Shown here: in pieces, positions 23,725 through 31,817 of the stretch
Numbering within the stretch: the stretch's first letter is position 1
Layout: the number at the start of each line of letters is the position of its first letter
The notes under the pieces: generated by a model
The model's database searches: none
What the model was told of the DNA's origin: nothing
The model's input: only the letters and a program-made list of their open reading frames with translations
Made by a program: the position numbers and the translations under genes
NCBI RefSeq assembly: GCF_002211365.1
Contig: NZ_LOKZ01000014.1
Span: forward strand, 1-64,000
Source: Rhizobium sp. R711
GTDB taxonomy: Bacteria > Pseudomonadota > Alphaproteobacteria > Rhizobiales > Rhizobiaceae
DNA: 64,000 nt
Direction: 5' to 3'

Positions 23725-25032
23725 TCAGTTGCTGCTAACGCTTACAGCGGATCGAGGTCGCTCGCGCCGTTCAACGCGCAGGACGTCACCGGGCGATACC
23801 GGGTCGTTGTCGTTGGCAATAAGACTTTCCACGCTGCCATCAATGACGCGGTTGATCGTGGTTACAAAAGCATAGCTGTCCTTGTCTTCCTCTAAAGTAG
23901 CGATTGCGGACGGGGCCCGGATTTCCAGATTTCTCAAAAGATCACGCTCGGTCGAGATTTTCTCCGCATTGGACGCAAAACGGTCACGCAACTGGGCGGC
24001 TTCGGTCAGCGCGTCGATCCGATAACGGTTGCGGACATCACCGATGTCCTGGTCGACCTTGGTCATGTCCTGCTGCGTCTTCAAAATGGCCAAGGAGACA
24101 TCGAGGTTGCGGCTTTCGAGTTCGGCGAGGTTCTGACTGGATCCAAGCTGGCGAGCTGATACGGTAAGCCCTTGCTGTACCAGCTTGTTGACAGATCCAA
24201 CATCCTTGTTGGCGAGTTCAATCTGTTTTGCAAGCGAGGCGGACTTGGCTTTCAAGGCATCGATCTGGCTGACCGCAAGCAATTTCGCCCGATTGAGCGC
24301 ATCGATCTCCGCGTCCATAGAATGGGCGCGCATTTCAAAGAGCGCTCGCTCGTCCTTCATCATTCTGGCAATTCGCGGCTGCTCCTGTTGAGAGACGAGT
24401 TCTGAAGGAAAGGTGACCTCTGCGGCATTTGTGAGAGTGGCATCAATGCGTGCCTGTCGCGCAACGAGTTCAAGACGCTCGGCCTCCAGTGCCCTGAGAT
24501 CGCCGCGTCCAGACAAGGCCTCGCGTTGCAATTCAATGAGGTTCGCATCAACCCGTCCGATGCCGCCCGCCATGCTCAGCGCCTGCTCGACGGTCAATCC
24601 AGGGCTGAAGTTGTACTTGCCGGGAGTGGCGACCAAGCCTGTGACAAAAAACGGGCGATAGGAGGCGATCTCCACCGCCGCATTGGGACGCTTCTGTAAT
24701 CCAACCTGATTTTGCAGCCTCTCGCTAATCATCGCAGACAACTGCTCAAGGGTCTTGCCCGCCGCCGGAATGGTGCCGATGATCGGGAGGGAGAGATTCC
24801 CAGCCGCCGAAATGGAAAAATCACCCGTGAGCGGAACCCATTCGAACGCTGTTGCAGTGCTTGGCCGCCATTCGAATACCCGTATTTTCAATATGTCCTG
24901 AGGGCCGAGGATGTAGTCGGCGGCCATGGCCGCGTTTGCGCAAAATATCAGGCATGCTGCTGCCGCAGAACGGACACATGGTATGAGCACGTTCAAAAAT
25001 TCGTCAAGCCAGTTCGGGCATGGGTGTCGCAT
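23725..25032 (-). CDS. polysaccharide export protein (Wza/ExoF family)
   Basis: 435 residues. A signal sequence (VRSAAAACLIFCANAAMA, about 18-35) is followed by the Poly_export domain: ADYILGPQDILKIRVFEW, VPLTGDFSISAAGNLSLP and IIGTIPAAGKTLEQLSAMI. A SLBB-type repeat comes next (PFFVTGLVATPGKYNFSPG; EQALSMAGGIGR). A long coiled coil (about 190-380) follows, which is typical of rhizobial ExoF and absent from Wza. These proteins form the periplasmic/outer-membrane exit for the polymer. The start follows GGAGGAGC. The GT4 gene is 49 bases upstream on the same strand; the small membrane gene is downstream. Confidence 0.85.
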   Translation of the reverse strand: MRHPCPNWLDEFLNVLIPCVRSAAAACLIFCANAAMAADYILGPQDILKIRVFEWRPSTATAFEWVPLTGDFSISAAGNLSLPIIGTIPAAGKTLEQLSAMISERLQNQVGLQKRPNAAVEIASYRPFFVTGLVATPGKYNFSPGLTVEQALSMAGGIGRVDANLIELQREALSGRGDLRALEAERLELVARQARIDATLTNAAEVTFPSELVSQQEQPRIARMMKDERALFEMRAHSMDAEIDALNRAKLLAVSQIDALKAKSASLAKQIELANKDVGSVNKLVQQGLTVSARQLGSSQNLAELESRNLDVSLAILKTQQDMTKVDQDIGDVRNRYRIDALTEAAQLRDRFASNAEKISTERDLLRNLEIRAPSAIATLEEDKDSYAFVTTINRVIDGSVESLIANDNDPVSPGDVLRVERRERPRSAVSVSSN

Positions 25033-25081
25033 GCTCCTCCTCCGTACCGCTTCTATCAAGGTCCTCGTCCTGTTCCAGTTG

Positions 25082-26188
25082 TTAGGCGCGAAGTGCAAGC
25101 TCGGCGCCGGTCGCTCGCTCGACAAAGGCGCGGAAGCGCCCGATGAAGACATCACGGCGAAACTCTGCAGCGCGCGATAGTGCATCGGCGGGATTGAACT
25201 CCATTCGCTCGATCCGTTCCACCGCATCAATCAATTCTTCCACCGTCTGATTTGCGAAGAAGACGCCTGTCTTGTTGGCAATGACTGTTTCGGTTGCACC
25301 ACCGCGCCCAAAAGCAACAACCGGTCGCCCGCTCGCCATCGCTTCGACGGGGACGATCCCGAAATCTTCCTCGCCCGGAAACACAAGCGCCTTGCAGCGC
25401 GCGTAATGATGCTTGAGAACGTCGAAGGGTTGCGAACCCAGGATCGTCACGGTCGGACCTGCGATCCGCCGAAGCCGCTCCAGCATTTCGCCACCGCCAA
25501 TGACGACGAGCTTGGCTTTCAGTCGGTTGAAGGCCTCCACCGCGAGATCGGGTCTCTTGTAGCTGACGAGTTCGCCGACCATCAGGTGATAGTCGCCGAG
25601 CTCGCAGGGTGCAACGGGCGAAAAGGCAGCAGTATCGACTGGCGGATGAATGACCGAAGCGTCGCGTCGATAATAGCGCCTAATTCGCTGGGCAACGGTC
25701 AAGGAGTTGGCGACGAAATCATCGACGCGATTGGCGGTTGCGACATCCCAAGTCCGCAGATAGTGCGCCAGAGGCGGCATCATCAGGCGCGTCATGAGGC
25801 CGGAACTGTCGTAATATTTGTTGTACATGTTCCAGATGTAGCGCATCGGCGAATGGCAATAGCACACGTGTAGCGCCGGGCAGGTCGGGATAACACCTTT
25901 TGCCGGTCCCGCCTCACTGCTGATGACAAGGTCGTAGGAGCCAAGATCGATCTGCTCGAGTGCCATTGGCATCAGCGGCAGATACTTCTTGTACATCGTT
26001 CTGGCATAAGGCAGCGCGCCGATGAAGGTGGTCTGGATCTTGTGGGCTTTGAGCTTGTCCGAAATGGCAGAGACGTCGCACACATGTGTATATATGTCGG
26101 CACTGGGGAAGATCTCGCAAAGGGCTTCGAGAACCTTCTCGCCACCGCGCATCCGCACGAGCCAGTAGTGAATGATTGCAACCCTCAC
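25082..26188 (-). CDS. GT4-family glycosyltransferase
   Basis: About 368 residues of the GT-B fold. The N-terminal half has VAIIHYWLVRMRGGEKVLEA and the conserved HSPMRYIWNMYNKYY. The C-terminal half has YHLMVGELVSYKRPDLAVEA, LVVIGGGEMLERLRRI, then FPGEEDFGIVPVEAMASGRP, the EX7E donor-sugar site. I chose the GTG at 26188 (MRVAIIHYW), which has GGAG six bases upstream; a GTG at 26200 in frame is the alternative. Probably adds a sugar to the undecaprenyl-linked repeat. Divergent from the exoY-like gene across an AT-rich promoter region. Confidence 0.87.
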   Translation of the reverse strand: MRVAIIHYWLVRMRGGEKVLEALCEIFPSADIYTHVCDVSAISDKLKAHKIQTTFIGALPYARTMYKKYLPLMPMALEQIDLGSYDLVISSEAGPAKGVIPTCPALHVCYCHSPMRYIWNMYNKYYDSSGLMTRLMMPPLAHYLRTWDVATANRVDDFVANSLTVAQRIRRYYRRDASVIHPPVDTAAFSPVAPCELGDYHLMVGELVSYKRPDLAVEAFNRLKAKLVVIGGGEMLERLRRIAGPTVTILGSQPFDVLKHHYARCKALVFPGEEDFGIVPVEAMASGRPVVAFGRGGATETVIANKTGVFFANQTVEELIDAVERIERMEFNPADALSRAAEFRRDVFIGRFRAFVERATGAELALRA

Positions 26189-26449
26189 GCCACGCTCCAC
26201 AATTTCACATAATCGATATGCGGCGGGGGCGCAGTTTGTCTAAGTCTTTATATGTAAAATACAAATGGGCTGCATTGTGGAATAAGACAGTATTTTTCTG
26301 AAGTTCTTCCGTTTATCCCCGCTAGTAACGTTATATATTGCAATGCCTAAAATTATTGTCAATTCGTTTAATCCTTGTTAACTTCCGTATGCATGCCAGT
26401 TCGGCATTTCTGCATGTCCCAGACTTATTGTTACATGGGGAGTACGCAG

Positions 26450-27151
26450 ATGCGGCAAATTGATCTCAGTCGAAGTTTCGACAAGTTCAGCAAGACGAAC
26501 CGCGGCACAGGCTTGCGGAGGGATGCGGTGAAGAACTGGGTTTCAGCCGCATGCAAGTATGTCCTAGACGCCAGCTTTGCCGCGATTGGCCTGCTTGTGT
26601 TATCGCCAATGATCCTAATGGTCATGGCCATCTTGCTCGTGTTGCAGGGCCGGCCGATTTTCATCGCGCATCGGCGGATCGGCAAGAACGGCGTGGTGTT
26701 TCGCTGCTTGAAGTTCCGGACCATGGTCAAAGATGCCGATGCCGTTCTTGCGCGCCATCTCGCGAACAATCCGCATTTTGAGCAAGAGTGGAATGCCACT
26801 CGCAAGCTCAGAAACGATCCTCGCGTCACGCCCTTTGGCGCCTTGCTTCGCAAGAGTAGTATCGATGAAATCCCCCAGCTGCTCAACGTGGTCCAGGGTC
26901 GTATGAGCCTCGTCGGTCCTCGCCCGATCGTCGCGAGTGAAGTCGAGCTCTACGGCACCCATTTTGCCGACTACATCAGGGTTCGTCCGGGTCTTACCGG
27001 ACTGTGGCAGATCAGCGGTCGCAGCGACACCAGTTACCGAGAACGGGTGCAACTTGATGTCCGCTACGTCCGGGAAAACACTCTTGGTGGAGATCTGGCA
27101 ATCATGATCAAGACCATCCCGGCCATTTTGCGCTCGCGCGGCTGCTACTGA
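26450..27151 (+). CDS. ExoY-type undecaprenyl-phosphate sugar-1-phosphate transferase
   Basis: 233 residues from the ATG after GGGGAGTACGCAG. It starts polymer synthesis by moving a sugar-1-phosphate (galactose in ExoY) to undecaprenyl phosphate in the inner membrane. One membrane helix (FAAIGLLVLSPMILMVMAIL) is followed by the Bac_transf core: PIFIAHRRIGKNG, FRCLKFRTMVKDAD, FGALLRKSSIDEIPQLLNVV, GRMSLVGPRPIV and VRPGLTGLWQISGRS. All blocks are intact. An ATG at 26375 would add 25 residues but has no site. Upstream 26189-26449 is AT-rich for this genome and must hold two divergent promoters; ATGCC and GGCAT arms flank AGTTC near 26393-26407. Confidence 0.9.
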   Translation: MRQIDLSRSFDKFSKTNRGTGLRRDAVKNWVSAACKYVLDASFAAIGLLVLSPMILMVMAILLVLQGRPIFIAHRRIGKNGVVFRCLKFRTMVKDADAVLARHLANNPHFEQEWNATRKLRNDPRVTPFGALLRKSSIDEIPQLLNVVQGRMSLVGPRPIVASEVELYGTHFADYIRVRPGLTGLWQISGRSDTSYRERVQLDVRYVRENTLGGDLAIMIKTIPAILRSRGCY

Positions 27152-27300
27152 GGCCTTTGGCGCGGACGACCCGCGCCTTTCACGTGCTTCGACAGCCGAC
27201 GCGTTGCTGCGGCCGGCGTGCCATCGGCTGCTCGCCCGGATTAGGTTCAAATATTGGAGGTACTGGTGCGATATCCTCGTCAAGGTCATGCGTGGTATAC

Positions 27301-27540
27301 ATGATGCGTAAGGGCATGATCAGCATTGCCGATGTTGCAGTCGATATTTTGCGCAATGCTATCAGCGATATCGCGCGCATCGTCTGGCCCGAGCCGTTGA
27401 TCGATCTGAAGGGACGCGCCAAGGGCCATCTTTTGGCAGTCGCCGATCTCATGCGGGGACGACTGGAACCTGAACGAGCGGCAGCGATTTCACCAAGACA
27501 ACCAATCGGACTGCCCGCATGCCGGCATGAGGCCCTATGA
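27301..27540 (+). CDS. possible small protein coupled to the co-polymerase gene
   Basis: A frame of up to 79 residues (MISIADVAVDILRNAISDIA; GRAKGHLLAVADLMRG) ends with a stop overlapping the start of the next gene (ATGA), which suggests coupled translation. Codon choice looks coding-like after 27316. No ribosome site stands out and the family is not recognised. The remainder of 27152-27300 shows nothing. Confidence 0.35.
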   Translation: MMRKGMISIADVAVDILRNAISDIARIVWPEPLIDLKGRAKGHLLAVADLMRGRLEPERAAAISPRQPIGLPACRHEAL

Positions 27541-29207
27541 TGTTCAACAATCCGAGGCCACTTGATCCGACAGCGCGGCTCTTCCGCCTAAACGAGGTAC
27601 AATCCGAAGGTAGCGAAGATGGCCCAATTGCCCTGCTTCGCTATCTGATTGCTCTTGGCTATCGCTACAAGATGCCCCTGCTGGTGTGCACGCTGGCCGG
27701 CTTGTTGTTGGCCGGTCTTTATGCGCGTTCGCTACCGCCGACATATGATGCCATGGCAACACTGCTGTTTGAACCGCGCCAATCGGCCGCTTCGGGCCAG
27801 GAATGGGGCGCTCAGCAAACATTGGATAGCGCCCGTGTCGACAGTGAGTTGCAGACCATCAAATCGGAGCGGCTGCTTTCAGCGGTGTTCGACAGTCAAA
27901 ATTTGAAGGACACGCCGGAACTTGGACCGCGCCCGCCCGGTCCTCTCGACCCCATGCTTTCGTTTTTTCGAACCCTGTTTCCCCCCGCCGAGCGGCTGGA
28001 GCCAGTGACTGGCAAGATGTCGCAAGCCTCGGCTCAAGCTACAGATCTTGCAAATGATAGCGAGCGTGCCGCGTTCTTGAATTTCGTGCGACACCTTGAT
28101 GTACGCCGCGTTGGACAGTCATTTGTCATTGAAATCGCCTATTCCGCCTCTGACCCGGCCCTGCCGGCGCGGGTCGCCAATGGCATCATCGCCGGTTACT
28201 TGTTTCAGGTCGTCTCCTTCAAGGAGCAAACCGCTCGAGCGGGGACGGACGCACTGCAGGGGCGGCTGGATGCGCTTGGATTTCAGGTTGAGGCAGCGCG
28301 CGAGGGCATGCACAAGGGAGCATTGCCTGCAATCCCCATACCGGACGCGGATGCCCGGGTGATTGGTGCAGCTCTTCCGCCGGTAAGCCCTTCCGGTCCT
28401 CGCAAATCATTGATCTTGGCACTTGGGGGCATGCTGGGACTGTGTGGCGGCCTTGGTCTCATTGCGGTCAATCTCGCACTTGACCGGAAGGTGCGAGACG
28501 CCAAAGATCTCGCGCGAGATACAGGTATACTTTGCCTCGGATCGGTTCCGGATGTTCCAGGCGCAAATACGGTGCCGTGGCGCATCGACACCCCTCGCCA
28601 ACGACGTTTTGTCGGCGCAATTCACGACCTTCGCACGTCGATCGAGATCGCCAGTGCACGTCTTCGCAACGATCGAAGCATGACGGTGGCAGTTGTGTCC
28701 TGGTCTCCAAAGACCGGTGTTACGACAATCTCCACCGCCCTTGCCCAGTTGATGAGCCGCGGTGGCCGTGGTGTCACGCTATTCCAGGCAGCCCCAACGC
28801 GTGAGGGTCCACGGGGGCTCGACGGGTCGGTCCCGCCAACCACCTCGCTGGCCGGTGCCGCATTTGCGAACGTCTTGTTCAATCAGCTTTCCTTCGATCA
28901 CGTTGGACTGGTTTCGGTCCTCCCGATCCACTCGAAGGATGCCGACACAAACCTCTTTGCCGACTTCCGCGATGCGCGAGTTCAGCAGCTCATCGAGGCC
29001 TCGCAGCAAAGGGGTGACGTTGTCCTCGACCTGCCGCCGCTTGAGGGTTCGATGGATGCGCTGGCACTGGCAAGCTTTGCAGACGCCGTGATTGTGCTGG
29101 CGTTGGCCGGCGAGACAACCATCGATGAGGTCACAGAGTGCATTCGCCTTCTGCGCCGGGCAGGCGCCAACGTGGTGGGAACCGTCATCAACAGGGCGCA
29201 TTCATGA
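27537..29207 (+). CDS. polysaccharide co-polymerase, ExoP/Wzc-like with degenerate kinase domain
   Basis: 556 residues. The N-terminal Wzz part has two membrane helices (about 45-62, MPLLVCTLAGLLLAGLY, and about 283-303, LILALGGMLGLCGGLGLIAV) with a PxxP-like zone before the second (AALPPVSPSGPRK). The C-terminal BY-kinase-like domain keeps the fold but not the site. Walker A would be GxxxGEGKT/S, yet SWSPKTGVTTIS is seen. Walker A' is not evident, and the tail lacks a Tyr cluster. It probably sets chain length without autophosphorylation. The next gene's start overlaps its stop (ATGA). Confidence 0.82.
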   Translation: MMFNNPRPLDPTARLFRLNEVQSEGSEDGPIALLRYLIALGYRYKMPLLVCTLAGLLLAGLYARSLPPTYDAMATLLFEPRQSAASGQEWGAQQTLDSARVDSELQTIKSERLLSAVFDSQNLKDTPELGPRPPGPLDPMLSFFRTLFPPAERLEPVTGKMSQASAQATDLANDSERAAFLNFVRHLDVRRVGQSFVIEIAYSASDPALPARVANGIIAGYLFQVVSFKEQTARAGTDALQGRLDALGFQVEAAREGMHKGALPAIPIPDADARVIGAALPPVSPSGPRKSLILALGGMLGLCGGLGLIAVNLALDRKVRDAKDLARDTGILCLGSVPDVPGANTVPWRIDTPRQRRFVGAIHDLRTSIEIASARLRNDRSMTVAVVSWSPKTGVTTISTALAQLMSRGGRGVTLFQAAPTREGPRGLDGSVPPTTSLAGAAFANVLFNQLSFDHVGLVSVLPIHSKDADTNLFADFRDARVQQLIEASQQRGDVVLDLPPLEGSMDALALASFADAVIVLALAGETTIDEVTECIRLLRRAGANVVGTVINRAHS

Positions 29208-30229
29208 CAAAGCCTGCCATGCCCGTGGCCGAGCCGCGGCTTGCCGTCATAATTCCCTGCTGGAACTACGCAGACTATGTATCGCTTGCAATTAGGAGCG
29301 TGCTTGAACAGCGGTGCGACGAGTGTGAGCTGATTGTCGTAGACGATGGTTCGACCGACGCGTCCTGGAGTGTCATCCAGCAATATGACGCGCGCGCATA
29401 CAGGATCAAAAACGGTGGTCAACGAGCGGCCTGTCTTTATGGCCTGAGCAAGACGCGCGCGCCGTTTGTGCTCTTCCTGGATGCCGACGACGAGCTGCGG
29501 ACCGGTTCTCTCGCAATCATTCTCTCAAAACTGGACGATCGCGTCGCAAAGCTGCAGTTCCCTCTCACACGCATCGATCGCAATGGCGCTATCATCGGAG
29601 AGCCGGTTCCCAAACTGGGATCTTTTCGCGATCATTGCGCACTCGCATCGCGCGTATTGAAAACAGGCACCTACGCGTCCCCGCCGACGTCGGGCAACGT
29701 GTTTCGCCGCGACGCCTGCCGCTTTCTGAACGAGGCGGACTACGACGCCGCCGTTGATGGCATCATTTTGTTTGCCGCACCTTTTATGGGCGACGTTGTC
29801 AGCCTGTCCGAGCCACTCGGCTTCTACAGGGTCCACGACCGTAACGCATCGGGCCTCGGCCGGCCCGTTGACGCCGGGCTGCTGCGGCGCGAGCTATCCC
29901 GTTTTGTTGCCCGGATGAATCATTTGCGGCGCATCCTGGAGCCTTTGGCGCAGGCACAATACCTTGCCCCGGCCGAAGACACGCATTTCTATTTGGAGCG
30001 ATCATTCTACCTTGCTGTTGCAGAGGGCCTGCCAGTGCCGGTCAGGACCTTGGCTCGCCTCTTGCGCCGTGTATGGGAAAGCCAGGCCCCCGTCAAAAGG
30101 CGAGCCGCGCTCATCGCTTTTTTGATTTTGACGGCGGCTTTGCCGAACCGGCGTGCAAAGCAGGGACTTTCGTACCGGCTGAACACCAATCGGCATTCGA
30201 TGACCGGTCTGTTGCGGGCGCTGTTTTGA
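29204..30229 (+). CDS. GT2-family glycosyltransferase
   Basis: 341 residues starting in the ATGA overlap with the co-polymerase gene. GT-A motifs are plain: LAVIIPCWNYADYVSLAIRS, CELIVVDDGSTDAS, GQRAACLYGLSKTRAPFVLF then LDADDEL, the DXD metal site. No transmembrane segment apart from a weak hydrophobic patch near 300. It should add a sugar to the growing lipid-linked unit on the cytosolic side. It converges with the flippase gene, only 12 bases separating the stops. Confidence 0.9.
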   Translation: MTKPAMPVAEPRLAVIIPCWNYADYVSLAIRSVLEQRCDECELIVVDDGSTDASWSVIQQYDARAYRIKNGGQRAACLYGLSKTRAPFVLFLDADDELRTGSLAIILSKLDDRVAKLQFPLTRIDRNGAIIGEPVPKLGSFRDHCALASRVLKTGTYASPPTSGNVFRRDACRFLNEADYDAAVDGIILFAAPFMGDVVSLSEPLGFYRVHDRNASGLGRPVDAGLLRRELSRFVARMNHLRRILEPLAQAQYLAPAEDTHFYLERSFYLAVAEGLPVPVRTLARLLRRVWESQAPVKRRAALIAFLILTAALPNRRAKQGLSYRLNTNRHSMTGLLRALF

Positions 30230-30241
30230 AGGCCGGCGAAC

Positions 30242-31681
30242 TCAGCTCCTGTCGACGAGCTCAAGGTGTCCAGGTCCAGCAATCAACCTGACGCCGAGAA
30301 GAAGCAATATGCCGCCATAGGCTGCAGCGCCCACGCCTACTGCGGCCGCCAGTTCGATGACGGGATGCAACTGCTCAGCAGCAAGGGTCTCGCGCAGAAA
30401 AAGGACCGAAATCGCCATCACGACTGACGCAAGGGCGAGTTTCCAAAGATTGTGCAATTGTCGGCGAATTCCGATGGCAAGAAGGCTTCGGGTCTCGCCA
30501 AGATAAAACGCAAACATCAAAGACGATAGCAAAATCCTGGCGATGCCCACGCCCATTATCGAACCGAAATAAAATCCTGATGGCAGCAGCACCAGCCTGA
30601 AACCGAGGTCGACCGCGTTAAGGCGAAAGAAGATCTTTGGTCGGTCGAGCGCTAGACTGACGCAGTAGAGTGTCTGGAAATAGGCAATAGGTGCCACCGC
30701 AAGGGCAAGCAGGCTGAGGAGGGGAGCCGCCCCGCTCCATTTTTGGCCAAGCAGCAGTGTGGTCGCGAGATCGGCAGTCAAGGACATGCCGACGCAGAGC
30801 GGGAGAGAGATGAGCATGGCAAACTGCGCAGCCTTGAGAAAGGCGGACCTGGTTCGAACGCGATCATGACTGATCAGCGAAAACGCGGCCATGACCGGCT
30901 GCAGGGCAGGGCCTATGATGCTTTGCGTCGGGATCACGGAGACGTCGCTGGCAACGGCATATCGCCCAAGCGTCGACCGATCCGCCAGCGATCCAATCAG
31001 AAACCGATCGAATTGCCAGTTCAGTGCGGAGATCAGCTGCGCAGAACTGAACCAGCCGATGAAGCCGACAAAGTCGCCCAGCCGGGTCAAGGACAGAGCC
31101 GGCCGGTAGGGGGCGAGCATGTAGGAGACGATGCTGGCAGCACCCGACGCGATGACGAAATTGGCAACGATTGCCCAATAGCCACCGCCAGAAAGCACGA
31201 TGAGGGTGGCGATAATGCTGGCGCATAGCTTGCCGGAAAACTCCAGAATGAATGTCTGCCGGAAACCAAGTTCGCGAGCGAATTGGACCATCGAGGGGCT
31301 CAAAAGCCCTCTGGAGATCGGGCCAAGTGCTAGAACCGCAACGAGTGGCATGAGCATTGCCTCGTGATTGAAGAATGCAAAGGGCCAGGCGGCTGCGACA
31401 ACGATGACTGCAATGAGACCGCTTCTGATCAGTCCGATCGTGAACGCAGTATCAAGATGGCTCTTGTCGATTTCGGGCAGGCGGACGAGTGCCTGCGTTA
31501 CGGGTATTTCCAATACAGTGTGGATGATGACGACGAGAGAGGTTGCAAGAGCCGCCAGGCCGAAATCCGCCGGAGAGAGTATTCTCGCAAGGACGAGCAG
31601 CGTGAAGAAGTCGATGATACGCCCGACAAAGCGCGAGAAGACAAGCCACCCGGCTCCTTGCATCGCCTGAAATGCCAGCAT
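30242..31681 (-). CDS. Wzx-like polysaccharide flippase
   Basis: 479 residues with about 12-14 hydrophobic segments across its length, as expected for the MATE/MOP superfamily of lipid-linked oligosaccharide flippases. The start region GAGWLVFSRFVGRIIDFFTL and the ADFGLAALATSLVVIIHTVL block resemble the polysaccharide_synt (Wzx/ExoT) pattern. The RFLIGSLADRSTLGRYAVAS segment matches the conserved middle loop. Starts after GGAGCATGTC. It should move the undecaprenyl-linked repeat unit to the periplasm for the Wzy-like polymerase. Confidence 0.85.
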   Translation of the reverse strand: MLAFQAMQGAGWLVFSRFVGRIIDFFTLLVLARILSPADFGLAALATSLVVIIHTVLEIPVTQALVRLPEIDKSHLDTAFTIGLIRSGLIAVIVVAAAWPFAFFNHEAMLMPLVAVLALGPISRGLLSPSMVQFARELGFRQTFILEFSGKLCASIIATLIVLSGGGYWAIVANFVIASGAASIVSYMLAPYRPALSLTRLGDFVGFIGWFSSAQLISALNWQFDRFLIGSLADRSTLGRYAVASDVSVIPTQSIIGPALQPVMAAFSLISHDRVRTRSAFLKAAQFAMLISLPLCVGMSLTADLATTLLLGQKWSGAAPLLSLLALAVAPIAYFQTLYCVSLALDRPKIFFRLNAVDLGFRLVLLPSGFYFGSIMGVGIARILLSSLMFAFYLGETRSLLAIGIRRQLHNLWKLALASVVMAISVLFLRETLAAEQLHPVIELAAAVGVGAAAYGGILLLLGVRLIAGPGHLELVDRS

Positions 31682-31817
31682 GACATGCTCCTACACCCCG
31701 GCCGTGACGCGGCCAAGTGACAGTTCCCGCGTGAAAGTCCGATCAACATCTTTCCTTGGCGCCTGCCGTGCCGCAAATCTCGCGCTAAGACGAGCCAGGG
31801 GCGCGCCTTGGCGCCCA

